Source: Paragonimus skrjabini miyazakii | Taxonomy: Eukaryota; Platyhelminthes; Trematoda; Plagiorchiida; Troglotrematidae | Direction of reading: 5' to 3' | NCBI GenBank assembly: GCA_014338405.1 | Contig: JTDE01000127.1 | Coordinates: 311,826 to 375,825, forward strand | DNA: 64,000 bases | Shown here: one piece after another, positions 25,801 to 34,510 of the stretch | Position numbering within the stretch: position 1 is the first letter of the stretch | How the letters are laid out: each line of letters starts with the position of its first letter | Position numbers and translations under genes: made by a program | Notes under the pieces: generated by a model | The model's database searches: none | What the model was told of the DNA's origin: nothing | The model's input: only the letters and a program-made list of their open reading frames with translations

Positions 25801-28800
25801 ACGTGCCAAATCGCTTTTCGGTAATTAGATTAAGTTTTGAAAAATACTCACGTTAGATCAGCCAACCAAATTGCGTGTAACAGTTGTACTTCCAGTAATA
25901 AAAACGTTATCTACCAGTTTATTCTAAATCAACAGAATTTTGCAGGTTGTGCGATAAACCTCGGAGAACTCTACTGACCGTAATTATATCCGGCAACCTA
26001 ATTCGACGTCGCATAAACAATAATCCTTTTAAACTGATAACTATCTGCAGCATTTATTACCAAAAGTTTATACATACAACTAAAGTTAAACTACTGAAGA
26101 ACAAAATCTCATGCGGCTTTTAATGAACTTTCATGTATGTTGACCATATTTAAACAATTTCCGTTCAAAGTAGCACAAACTTCAGTCATTTTTTTTGCTT
26201 TTTTTATCCCTTCCCTTTGTTTCTCTCCCTGCCGTCTATTTGTTGCCTTGCGTTTTCGTCGTGATCGCTGTTGTCATCGTTAATCTATTTCAGAATGCAC
26301 AAAGTCCTATAGCAAAAAAATGCGCACGTTCAGCAATACGTTACCTCGAAATTCCGAATTAACAGGTAGTACACAGCCGTCTGCCCCTAATTTTATGAAC
26401 GCAACCAACACTGATCCTCATTTTTCACATGGATTAACTGCAGCACCTGAGGTGCAAAATATCCCCGACAGTTCCCGACAAATATTGACCAGTGGTCTGG
26501 CCGCATTTTCACAGTGTCGCATACCGACGGACATGATAGCAAATCCACACTTTAATGACTCTTTCGAACCCTCGAACGTCATGGAAGGACAAGATTTGAT
26601 GCAACTGGTCTCTTTTAAATTTGCTGAGCCTGCGGCGCACCAGTCTGTTGAATCGGTCCCCCAAATCTGTTCGCTGCCTGGTACTTTTTATAACGAACAT
26701 TCTATTGAATATGCTCTATCACCCGGTTGCACTCCGTTACTACTCTCACTAGACAGTTCTGCGCCGATTCAGTTCACTCCATCAAACGGACTATTAATGA
26801 CCGAGTCCATGGTAACGAACTCAACGGGATCCACCGCCGGTTACTATAATTTTGCCAGCAGCCTAGATGCAACATCTTTGTTAGTTCATGCTCCCAATAG
26901 TTTCGCATACGAGGTCACGAACCCGGTGTCTAGCATTACCACGAATGCTCCGATGTGACGGCCAGAGTTATTGTGCACCTAAACACGGTGTATTTTTGTA
27001 TGTACATGTACTCTCAGCGCCGAATTTACCATGCATTTCTGCAGAGAACCCAATTGGTTCCGCTCATATGTATGTACCACCTGAATTGCATGTTCCATGT
27101 TGTAATTAAAATGAGCCCCTCCTTCACCCATTATTCATAACTGCTGTTGTTTAGCCACGTTATAACCTGAGTGTCGCCCAACGAAAGAATATGTCTCGTG
27201 AGTGCCTCAAATGTGCAACATTATCTCCCCGAGTGACCACCCACCCAACTTATACCCATCAAAGCATGCTAAATTTGGCTTGGCCAGGGTGCGTAGACCA
27301 ACCGATTGTCCGATCAGCGGAATCAAATCGTCCAAATAACTCGATGTTCAAAATATCACCCAGTGTTGAACTTACAAGCAGAGAACCGTTGGAATGTATG
27401 GACAAGCCATCTCCCTGTTTCACTGAGGCCTTCAAACACACACATCCATACTCTCATTCTAATGAGGGGAAAAAGCCCCACAGATACCGATCGGAGACCA
27501 TGCATCATCCAGACCAAGGCGAGTGTTGTTTGTTTATGTGTGATATGCTGAATGATCCACTAACGACATGACTTGTCGTTGTGTCGGTTACTGACTGCCG
27601 CAAAGTATCTCTGAATAATCCATGGTCTTTTTTTAAAGTATCCACAGGCGTTTCGTGCCTATATATACCGATTGGGAATATTCGATGTCCATAAAAAATC
27701 GCATATGGTAGAACTGCTTTTAGTATCCGTTTGCTAGTTATAGGGGTGAAATTTAATAAAAAGTTTAACTTGGTTAGACCTGGACATTTTCGAGTCCAAA
27801 TAAACAAATGCAAAACATATACAAATAAAAAATCCGTTCTCATTTGGCAGGAATTGATACTAGTTCTGAATAACCCCAAAGTCGGCATTTTTTGTGTTCA
27901 TCAAAATATGCATTACGCCAAACAAACACTTCTCTAGTGTGTTTCAAGGAGAACAATACTAATCACGTGTTGGAAATCTAACAAACCAATCCGGGGTAGT
28001 AAACTTGCATATTATATATATATATATTATATATATATATTTATATAACTGGTCAGCTTTCCGGGAGATCTTCAGTTGCCAACTTGATCAAGATAATTCA
28101 ACCAACTTTCTTATGGTGTTCATGGAACCTGGTTGGTTTACATGCCGCAGAAACAGACTGAGTTGTTGGCAGTATCGATTTAGGTTAATCACAATTGTGT
28201 TCATCTGATAAAATCAGAGTCGACAGCTATTGACAACCTTATGGAGGTTGGTAAACGTACAAGGATCAAGTGTAAAGAGTTGAGGAAAAGGATGCACAAG
28301 GACGATTTCGTCATCTGACTATCACTTTCAAGCCGCGTAAATGAGTTATGTTACAGTCGAGGCACAACCCAGGTGGGTAAACTTGCCCGATTTGCCATGT
28401 AATTACATAATCTAGCCGAATGTCGCATCTGTTAACACGCAATTTCAATTAATCCATTGAAACGATCATTTGTGTATGCACAAGGTCTGATCTACATGAC
28501 CTCATTGAATGCGTGCAAAGTTGGGTTGGCATGACGTAGCAACACGATAAACAAATTAGCTGGATCAAAATAGTAGCCCCTGGTTCGGATACGCTGGACG
28601 ATCGATGTAGTAGGATTTCTCGCTCTCTGCTGAGTTTGCCCACTCAACAACATCAGTCGTTTGATGTCATTCTGGCACTTGTTTTGTCATGCACTGACCT
28701 GAGTTTCTATTGGTTCTGCCTATGTAAGTGTCAGCCCAAATGCAGGTAAACTGTTGCGTTTTATACTACGCTTTTAAGACCCATTTGTCATTTTGAGAAC

Positions 28801-31348
28801 AATTTGCTTAGTTCCACAACAGTACGTTTGTTTTGCCCAGTAAAATATGAGGTGCAACGTATAACAGTGCTTATGTGGTCTCTTGAGTGTAACACTATAA
28901 AATGTCTCTCTTGAAGGCTAGGCACGTCAAATATTTGACTATCCATGCCTTACTGAGAACATTAATATAATTTTGCAGAAATCCCTCAGCCAAAAATCTT
29001 TCTGATTATGTTTGTTTTCATCCTTCAAGCAGTCTCTGACATAAGTCTACGTGACACGTACGAACACAGTACTGGTCAGATCACTTTTGTGACCAACAAA
29101 CGCGAAATTAGGAAACCGCAGATACCGTCCTTTCCAAGGTGTTTCACCATAAATAGTACACTCAAGTTTTATCCGCTGTTCTGTTATAAGACTGATTAAA
29201 ATGAAGAATGTCCGTCTGCTTCCTTTCTCACATATAACTGAAAGATGAGGCAATTTATTCTTGTGATAAAAATGATTTACGATGTAGAGAATCAGTGAAA
29301 AGCAAGATCCTATCAATGTTTTATTAGAAAAACCGTAGCTTAACCACGGTGCGATATAACTGATGAAAACATTTGATAGTATAAGCCTCACAAGGTCCTA
29401 TATTGTAAGATGATAATTTTTACAAGCAATGCCTCCATAGTCAAACTGCATATCCTCCGTGTTCAAAAGGATAGTTCCGAGGTATTTAAGAAGGGAACTA
29501 CCAGGAATATTACTAGGGAAAATAAAATCGCCCAAGTGGTCAAGTTTAATGGAATGGGACATTTGTGAATAGGAAGACATCACCAAAAGGATATGCAGCT
29601 TGTGAACTCGCTGAGATTCAATCAAGACATTTTATTACTTCAAAGACGTTGCGTTATGAATCTTGTGGTCTGACGACCAGAACTAAAACGTTTTCCAATC
29701 AAGAAACAAGATTTTGTGCATTGTCAAAAAAGGTCGCAATGAAACAGAGATTTTAGTAACTCTGCATTGTCATCAAAAATTGCGTTTACCGTTCAGCTGA
29801 TTCAGTATATCGCACCCGTTCTACAAACTGCATCCGTGCAGTAAGGTATCCGTAGTTTACAGGCTAACTGCTTTTCAATCACTTGATTGGTATTGGGTAG
29901 GTCGTGTTTCTAACTTGCAGGTATTTTTAAACTTATCACTGATTATCATATTTAGCTCGGATAACTTTAAAGTATGAGTATCTACAAAGTGGGATGTCTT
30001 TTTGGAGTGAACAGTAGCTAAAACGCACACTTCAACATAAACTTATTCCGTGCAGGTCTCTTTTCAGACAATGAAAATGGATATGATCAAGATCGTTATG
30101 CCGAGGAGCTCCGACGCGTACAATATGGTGGTGGTCCTGCTGCTGAAGTACGTATATCAAGTATAATAAATAACGTCTAAGTGACCAATATTCCCAAGTA
30201 GGTTAATTGGAGGACCAACGTGGTTGATATGTAGCCAGCCGCCAAAATAAATCGCCGACAAAATCTGTGATCCAGCTAGCATACTTAACTGTGATCAACG
30301 GGTGTGCTGGGTAGATAACGCACCCCTTCTGTCTATCGACAACTTGTAGTGATTAATGCCAAAGTAGCGAGACATTTTTCTCCAATGAATTTGGTAATTA
30401 CCTTGCCGGGGTAACTGTAATAGTTAATAATATATCGCCAAAAACGATAAACCTCTGCTAACCAATCAGTGTCACTGAAACAACACGCTTCACCTTCTCA
30501 TATATTCGTAATTGTTTGTCATCGAAAGAACCATCCACAAGGCATTTCCATTAATCTGGTATGGTGATTATTTTAGCATGATGGTATGAGTTACCGAAGA
30601 GCAACAGTTTGGTTTCAGACAAGATCGACCGGGTCTCTCCAGTTCAAATGGAGAGTTTTTCAACGGGTTGTACCAGCTTATCACAATCTATGGTTGTTAA
30701 TGTAGACAGATGTTTCATAAATATAATAAATCATGTACGAAACTGAAGGGTTAGTTTGAGTGTACTAGCTTCTACTGGCCACCGCTGAATAATCAAGTCA
30801 GTAATATGACACAAAAGTGCTTACAATTATCTTACTCGCAAACCTGCATTATATTACCAACTTCGCCTATGATTGTATCTAGCATGTAAGGCTGAGTACT
30901 CACATCACAGGTCACAGCAAGTCTCCAGGCGGTGGGGTAGTGTAGATTACTAGTGCTAACTACACTTGGTCATGGTCAACAAAATATTCATCTCTAATAG
31001 CACCAGTATAAGTGATAACAATTTCCCAAGAAAGCACTCTTGCCGCTGAAACGCGCTCAGTCAAACGACCCTTTCTGGACGACCTCCTTAAAATGGTGGG
31101 ATCAACGTTGAATGTAAGGTTCAAAACGAGCTATATGTAACCACTCTTTTCCACACGGTTATAAATAATCTTTGAGGTTGTTGAAATCTTTTTTTAAATT
31201 AGTACAAATATTTCCTACATTAAAATAGTCCTAATCCACCTTGAACTCGTACTGCCATGTTAACCAGAATCAGCTGGAATTAATACATCCTATATATATA
31301 TATATAATTAATACATCCTATATATATATATATATAATTAATACATCC

Positions 31349-31379
<31 letters not shown>

Positions 31380-32217
31380 TACATCCTATATATATATATA
31401 TATAATTAACACATCCTATATATATATATATATATATATCTTGACATCATAATGCTGATTTTCTTCCCAATGTTCCTTGGATCGATCGTCATAGAATATA
31501 TAAAAAAAATATATTAAACAAGAAATCTACGCCGAGTTCCTCTCATCCATATAACCGATTGAGTTTCAAACTTTATTCCGCTTTACACAAAATGGCAAAG
31601 TAATTGAATCTAAAGATAAATTAATTTGTTAGGCTTACAAAAACCAGCGAATGGTTATGGTAATTAAGGAGGCATCAACCAACTTATTAACTGTCCATAT
31701 GTTGAACACGAGTTGATTTTTCAAATTAACTGAAATTCGTTTACTATCTGAATATCGTCAGCGTTCAGAGGAATTTTTGAGAGCAGCAGGATGGATGACA
31801 TGGTATTGTTAGTGTATAGTATACCGATTGTAAAATGTTGCTCAAATAGATGAAAATTGTATCAACAGTCCAAATTAATGAATGAATGTGGTTTTCTCGA
31901 ACAATTTCTTCCAGCTGCTTCTTGGCAATCAAGACACCCCACGCAGTACACTATCCAGGTCAAGGTGTGAAGCTCGGTGCGCATCCTCACAAATAGATAG
32001 CCGAAAATCTACCATGGAACGTTGCCGCCTAAACAGTAATAATTGCGCAACTCTATCAAAAGTGTCTGAAGAAGTAAGGTTTCGTAGATATGCACCAACT
32101 CACAAGGGACTCTTTCCCAACTACCCCAAGTTTACTGGACTCAGTTCTCATCGGACATCGCGGTTATCCACATTCAAACCGGTAAATGAATCCGCAAGCA
32201 ATGAACCACTCGGTTGA
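4671..32217 (+). CDS. Nephrin/Sns/Hibris-like adhesion receptor, 3' part (multi-exon, partial)
   Basis: Type I membrane adhesion receptor of the immunoglobulin superfamily; relatives (vertebrate nephrin, fly Sns and Hibris, worm SYG-2) bind Kirre/Neph proteins in trans at cell contacts. Supported exons: 4671-4829, 13587-13680, 17570-17671, 22171-22554, 24893-25368, 26294-26365 (or to 26958), 30056-30147 and 31915-32217. The first four join in phase (0, 1, 1, 1). They encode the end of an Ig domain, a complete FN3 domain containing the FDGGLTQTF motif seen at this place in nephrin-type proteins, a linker, one transmembrane helix and a basic stretch (KRRKQRR). The tail exons have phases that do not all join linearly, so alternative splicing or a missed exon is likely. 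The signal peptide and most Ig domains lie beyond the left edge. The introns hold many transposon remnants. Family call is by domain order and local similarity. Confidence 0.85.
9235..9742 (+). repeat. Candidate dispersed-repeat fragment
   Basis: Two overlapping open frames (97 and 124 codons) in different frames, with lower AT content than the surroundings, suggest a decayed repeat rather than a gene. A stretch of about 50 nt within it recurs imperfectly 1.2 kb downstream. I cannot assign a class; it ends directly at the hairpin described next and may belong to the same insertion. Confidence 0.3.
9751..9938. repeat. Long inverted repeat (about 62-nt arms, 64-nt loop)
   Basis: The left arm (9751-9812, TGATAAATGG...TTTCAACC) is nearly the exact reverse complement of the right arm (9877-9938, GGTTGAAACG...CATTTATCA). 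On the minus strand the loop and arm contain CTGAGGA, a possible CACC-CTA-GGTG stem, then GAAAC, reminiscent of the hammerhead ribozyme core that Penelope-like elements carry. The required three-stem topology is not clearly met. It is either an inverted duplicate of an element tail or a short foldback element. Confidence 0.7.
12440..12722 (-). mobile_element. Non-LTR retrotransposon 3'-end fragment
   Basis: The minus-strand frame reads LYGHMTAERLLYRALY, then GGQATTWSRNM and LSKVGRYCQPGW. This pattern (L-G-H-V/M, R-A-L, GGQ-x-x-TW, GW-P-D/H) is the extreme C-terminal part of the RT-containing protein of APE-class non-LTR elements, as also seen at 39200-39290 in this window. Only the last part of the protein is present and stop codons follow. 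Intron-borne relic; class assignment by pattern memory. Confidence 0.5.
13587..13680 (+). CDS. Nephrin-like exon: middle of FN3 domain
   Basis: 94 nt, phase 0 in and 1 out, between ATTCAG and GTAAGT. It encodes VRWRQAEGQNMF and continues to LITG. The V-R-W/Y at its start follows the FDGG-x-x-Q-x-F motif of the previous exon as in nephrin-type FN3 domains (strand C). Confidence 0.85.
13681..16826 (+). other. Intron of nephrin-like gene, no recognised element
   Basis: First 3.1 kb of the intron between FN3 exons. A 118-codon frame at 14984-15340 has no similarity I recognise and no splice context. I see no repeats or RNA genes. Confidence 0.5.
16827..17300 (+). mobile_element. Penelope-like element fragment: GIY-YIG endonuclease C-terminus and 3'UTR
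   Basis: The frame starting at 16827 reads CNCVECYTGRIEKCMTSRVEK before a stop, the cysteine-containing entry to a Penelope-type GIY-YIG domain in which Y-x-G becomes YTG. After the break, about 16970-17090 encodes SVTRHFLISGHVID and a later A-V-A-V motif like the other copies in this window. The following noncoding tail (17150-17300) aligns with 20930-21067 (CCAATCCTAA...TTGATTAACTA...GCATCTGCC). It is 5'-truncated and full of stops. Confidence 0.65.
17570..17671 (+). CDS. Nephrin-like exon: end of FN3 domain
   Basis: 102 nt, phase 1 in and 1 out, between CAACAG and GTAAGT. It completes the FN3 domain: GLQSGTEYLVSVNSMNSKHG has the L-x-x-G-x-x-Y-x-x-x-V-x-x-x-N signature of strands E-F, followed by FIHVRTES. 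Confidence 0.85.
17672..19991 (+). other. Intron of nephrin-like gene (5' part)
   Basis: AT-rich intron. It contains the short-repeat copy near 18041-18175 and otherwise no structure I can support. Confidence 0.5.
18041..18175 (-). repeat. tRNA-like short interspersed repeat, family 1 (divergent copy)
   Basis: On the minus strand it carries an internal B-box-like stretch (GGCATTCAAATCCCGG) and, further on, CACTACCGAGAATCTCTAAC followed by GAGCAAAACT. This matches the copies at 38216 and 49532 (CACTACTGA...CTCTAA...GAAACTCG). A tRNA-derived head followed by a shared body is the usual build of a SINE. Confidence 0.45.
19992..20302 (-). repeat. Inverted repeat, left arm
   Basis: Reverse complement of 20754-21067. 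The outer end begins AAGCAGTTAGAAC and the inner end is CGTGTCTAGCGACTGA. Two small indels or substitutions are visible by eye (for example in the T-run near 20070). Confidence 0.85.
20754..21067 (+). repeat. Inverted repeat, right arm
   Basis: Reverse complement of 19992-20302, from TCAGTCGCTAGAC to GTTCTAACTGCTT. It includes GTGATGAGTTAATACGAAG near 21011, which resembles a decayed hammerhead core (CTGATGA...CGAAA). Confidence 0.85.
21068..22170 (+). other. Intron of nephrin-like gene (3' part)
   Basis: AT-rich sequence with short chance frames only. It ends in the acceptor TTTCCTCCATCAG at 22170. Confidence 0.5.
22171..22554 (+). CDS. Nephrin-like exon: juxtamembrane, transmembrane helix and basic tail start
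   Basis: 384 nt, phase 1 in and 1 out; the joined first codon TAT gives TESYDNPLG. An extracellular linker (SSAGPSDDNA) is followed by a hydrophobic helix of about 25 residues (LLIIVAACVFGFVV...) and the stop-transfer KRRKQRRLLARQ. The cytoplasmic part includes DYADRCECCPRSRSK. One helix with this basic exit signal fixes the topology as type I. Confidence 0.9.
22555..24892 (+). other. Intron of nephrin-like gene carrying Penelope-like sequence
   Basis: 2.3-kb intron. Its 3' half holds the Penelope-like remnant at 23900-24645. A frame at 22687-22887 (VNFHRVCLINTYPTKTKGDE) looks protein-derived but I cannot assign it; it may be the N-terminal part of the same element. Confidence 0.5.
23900..24645 (+). 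mobile_element. Penelope-like element fragment: RT C-terminus and GIY-YIG remnant
   Basis: Near 24105-24160 the sequence encodes FTRARHIAYSTT, matching the R-A-R/K-x-I region just after the RT core of Penelope-type proteins. At 24447-24645 an open frame gives SSIERYILSSGHIVE, then RSLNFAEAVDI and NQKQLFVNF, the C-terminal region of the GIY-YIG domain that also occurs at 16970 and 20760. Several stops and frame changes separate the parts. It may extend left to about 23200 (VVTSKPDNN), which is weaker. Confidence 0.6.
24893..25368 (+). CDS. Nephrin-like exon: cytoplasmic tail with polyglutamine
   Basis: 476 nt, phase 1 in (joining 22554 as GGC) and phase 0 out at a strong GTGAGT donor. It encodes GYVKADSYETFTRPNGHVTP, then an eight-glutamine run made of CAG and CAA codons at 25012-25035, then a serine, asparagine and glutamine-rich tail with several tyrosines. 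Its exit phase (0) does not fit exon 26294 (needs 1), but it fits exon 31915 and candidate exons at 25511 and 27155. Confidence 0.8.
25511..25579 (+). CDS. Possible small alternative exon of nephrin-like gene
   Basis: After ATTTTAG, 23 open codons in phase 0 (GQSTVENVNCRC, then IRTKDNCVNAG) precede a weak donor GTAATC. It would accept exon 24893-25368 but exits in phase 0, so it does not solve the phase gap to 26294. A minus-strand frame covers the same bases, and the exon may be spurious. Confidence 0.2.
25580..26293 (+). other. Intron of nephrin-like gene
   Basis: AT-rich. The last part is strongly pyrimidine-rich (CTTTTTTTATCCCTTCCCTTTG) before the acceptor CTATTTCAG at 26293. Confidence 0.5.
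26294..26958 (+). CDS. Nephrin-like tail exon with optional internal donor (alternative terminal exon)
   Basis: In phase 1 after CTATTTCAG it reads CTKSYSKKMRTFSNTLPRNSE and stays open to a TGA at 26956-26958, about 221 codons. The same exon can instead end at 26365, where ACAG meets GTAGTA in phase 1, which fits exon 30056 exactly (GGT junction). Read-through gives a serine, threonine, asparagine and proline-rich tail of about 198 more residues ending in ITTNAPM. Two AATAAA signals follow at 27755 and 27799. Either reading preserves the TLPRN motif. Whether both forms are made cannot be told from the sequence. Confidence 0.65.
27155..27571 (+). CDS. Candidate exon, 139 open codons after an acceptor
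   Basis: CTGCTGTTGTTTAG precedes an open frame in phase 0 (PRYNLSVAQRKNMSRECLKC), ending at TGA 27569-27571. Entry phase matches exon 24893-25368, so an isoform ending here is formally possible. Composition is less AT-rich than the flanks. No similarity is recognised, and it may simply be 3'UTR of the 26294-26958 form. Confidence 0.25.
   Translation, partial: PRYNLSVAQRKNMSRECLKCATLSPRVTTHPTYTHQSMLNLAWPGCVDQPIVRSAESNRPNNSMFKISPSVELTSREPLECMDKPSPCFTEAFKHTHPYSHSNEGKKPHRYRSETMHHPDQGECCLFMCDMLNDPLTT
28009..28048. repeat. AT microsatellite
   Basis: Alternating TA dinucleotides interrupted by TTA, about 40 nt. Confidence 0.9.
30056..30147 (+). CDS. Nephrin-like tail exon with tyrosine-rich motif
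   Basis: 92 nt, phase 1 in and 0 out, between CCGTGCAG and GTACGT. It encodes LFSDNENGYDQDRYAEELRR and then VQYGGGPAAE. The acidic tyrosine cluster is the sort of segment that is phosphorylated in nephrin-type tails to bind SH2 adaptors; that function is inferred. It joins in phase with 26365 upstream (or 22554 directly) and 31915 downstream. Confidence 0.7.
30148..31914 (+). other. Intron of nephrin-like gene with AT-rich minisatellite
   Basis: 1.8-kb intron. It contains the tandem array at 31278-31440; otherwise nothing recognised. It ends in AATTTCTTCCAG. Confidence 0.5.
31278..31440. repeat. Compound minisatellite: five units of AATTAATACATCC plus (TA)n
   Basis: The core ACATCC recurs at 31285, 31313, 31343, 31381 and 31411. 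Units are 28-38 nt and differ mainly in the length of the TA run. The last unit has AATTAACAC in place of AATTAATAC. Unit length variation points to slippage in the TA part. Confidence 0.95.
31915..32217 (+). CDS. Nephrin-like terminal exon
   Basis: After TTCTTCCAG, 100 codons in phase 0 to a TGA at 32215-32217. It begins LLLGNQDTPRSTLSRSRCEA and ends ESASNEPLG. Serine and arginine-rich, with no PDZ-binding consensus at the C-terminus. It fits exon 30147 (phase 0) and also exon 25368. Confidence 0.65.
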   Translation: MLLGNQDTPRSTLSRSRCEARCASSQIDSRKSTMERCRLNSNNCATLSKVSEEVRFRRYAPTHKGLFPNYPKFTGLSSHRTSRLSTFKPVNESASNEPLG

Positions 32218-34444
32218 AAACAATCAAAATCATTAGTCGGTTTTGCTCTCAACAGCTTTATCACACTCGACCAGAAACCTGTATACAGTGTAAACTAGAA
32301 CTGTGCAGTGATCTAATACACACACACGCATTCCTCTTTTGTCTTAGTAGAGAAAGCACCTCAGTTACACAGTCCTATCTTGACTGTGAAATTTTCATGC
32401 CTACGTTGACCACCTTATAATAATATCAGCTTTATCCATTCCTTTTTATCTTTTCAAGGATGGAGTTTTCGTAGGGCACTCTTCCAATTTCGTTAAATTA
32501 ATTAATCTGGGCACATACTAAATAATACTATGTTGTATTTCAGACAAATTAACCTATTGTATACACATTTTGGTGCAAATTTTCGCGCGCGCGCTTTTCT
32601 TAATTATACACAAGATCAAATGAGTTATGAGTATTTTTCTCACTACTACTGGGCGGTCCACAGATAGCCGGCTTCTGATTGTCGTGTGCAGAGGTTTGAC
32701 ACTTCATGTATATAGGATAGCATAGTAGACTCTGGGCAAATTAACCGGCAGAATTGAGGACCGTCACATGTAAGGCACCCGTTTACACAGGGGTGTTCTT
32801 TCCAATTTGGCAACGGGATACACGAGACAAATGAGACTTGATCAGCATTGCTGTACGCTGCATGCTGCTGTATGTACCAGTGCGGTAGTTTAAAAAATGA
32901 TGGCGTTTTAAACAACCCGGCTTGAAAATATAGACGTTTGACCTTTAGATGAGGTCCAGGATGGATTAATCTAGAGAACGCTTGATAAACATCCAAGGAA
33001 ACTCTATACGTGCCTGCCGATGGACTCAACGAATTTCGCCGGAAATCTTCAGCAGTGAAAGCCAGTCAGTCGCGTGTACTGCCAGAAACGAAGAACGTGT
33101 CAATAAGATCCTGTCATCCAAGTGCGGATACTAGCGAGAATTAGTCCAAGATTTACGCCGTTATTGGAGATAGGAAAGGTATATTGGTCAAGGAATAGCT
33201 GATTGTTACTTTCCCTTATCCGTGGATGTTTTACCGTTAGCTACGCTTTAGTGAACCCATTAATCATAAAGATTGTTCAATGGTTTCTAAATACCCCCGG
33301 TAAATGTACTTCAAATTGGAATACCGGTTCAGCGTGATTGTCCATGAATGTATGGACTAGAGAAAAACAACTGAAACGCCCCGGACGGTCTTCCATCCAA
33401 TGTTGAAGTTGTCGTTGAACCTAAATTATCCAAGCTTCAAAACATTAGACCCACAGGCAACTTTGCATTTTTTTCTTTAGATAAACAGACTTGTTAAAAT
33501 CAACAACTAGCCCTCAAACACTGAAAAACTGAAAATCCACCTCGTGCACTGCGCACACCACTTTCACCAAATGGTAGTTCATGCGACCTATACTTATAAA
33601 AAAACCTCTCTACTAGCATAGTGTTAGCTCATGACACTCTATGAATGACAGATTCTAGGAACATGGGTTGGATTTCGATTTGGTTAAAGGCGGATAGATC
33701 ACATTTCTTTCCAATATTGACAAACATTCACGGAATCAGTTGGTGAAATAGGCTTGGAATTATAATACATTTTCAAATCGGTTATTTACAACGCCCACTG
33801 AGAGGGTCTGTTGCATAACAGCTTTGAGAAGCTGTTGCAATCGACATGCGTTTGTCGCGTACACAGGGTGAGGACATAAGCGCAACTGCGAGAAAGCTCA
33901 CGATTTCAAGTTATGTTCACCATGGGTGTGCGCGCTCCCCTTCCTGGCCCACTTCATAAGGGAAGAAATTCTGAAGTGTATTTTACAAATCCCTAGACCT
34001 TGTTATTTGCACTTTTGCGTAGATAAGCAAATCCACACAGTTTACGTGAATGTCACATCATTGCTTACTCATCCAACAAACAACGTTCAAGTAGTGTTTC
34101 TCAAAGTACATAGTCCGCGGCGGCCCGTATAAAGTGGGGCTTTGAGCTTCGCAGTCAACAGTTGATCCAGGACTATGTCGTTAGTACCCAGATTTTTGTC
34201 ACTACTGGTAGTTTTGCAGTTGGAACAAGCTAAACGTAATAATATCCGACTATAATAGCAATCACCCGCTTTATCATTTTCAATCACGACTTCAGAAAGA
34301 CGATAAGTTGTCAAGTGAAGCTAGATTACGTGGTGTATCAACTTTGTGAAGCATAAACCCACTACATTCGTCGTGCAAACGTTGTATTACTTATTAGTGT
34401 GGCAGATTAGATAACTTAGAGAGGACCCAATTACAAAACATCTG

Positions 34445-34510
34445 GGCTTCGGATGAAACAAAACTAGTGCCCAAACGGGGCAAGCGCTGTACCAGCTGAG
34501 ATAGGAAGCC
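34445..34510 (-). repeat. tRNA-like sequence (pseudogene or SINE head)
   Basis: On the minus strand GGCTTC at the 5' end can pair with GAAGCC at the 3' end, followed by a box-A-like TCTCAGCTGGTACAGC and a 4-bp stem TGCC/GGCA around a 7-nt loop. The T-arm is not intact. Similar bases (CCCGTTTGGGC) recur on the minus strand near 43868-43880. Confidence 0.3.

Larger units (their letters stand above)
26959..30055 (+). other. Possible 3'UTR of short isoform, then intron
   Basis: Sequence after the first tail stop. Two AATAAA hexamers (27755-27760 and 27799-27804) could end a short mRNA. An AT-repeat lies at 28009-28048. From 28050 to 30055 I see only AT-rich sequence; the region ends in TTCCGTGCAG, the acceptor for the next exon. 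Confidence 0.45.

Noticed and set aside
28005..28208. Open frame starting in TA repeats
   Set aside because: The first third is translated microsatellite (IYIYI); no support as a gene.
29047..29391. 114-codon frame (-) with hydrophobic stretches
   Set aside because: Hydrophobicity comes from AT-rich codons; antisense to an intron; no homology recognised.
31278..31440. CRISPR-like spaced repeats
   Set aside because: Spacers are only TA runs of varying length; this is a minisatellite in a eukaryotic intron.
32646..33029. 127-codon open frame (-) beyond the last nephrin-like exon
   Set aside because: Cysteine-containing but no known domain pattern, no acceptor or donor in phase, no promoter evidence.
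34445..34510. Functional tRNA gene
   Set aside because: T-arm and D-stem pairing are not intact and the length is short; kept only as a tRNA-like repeat.
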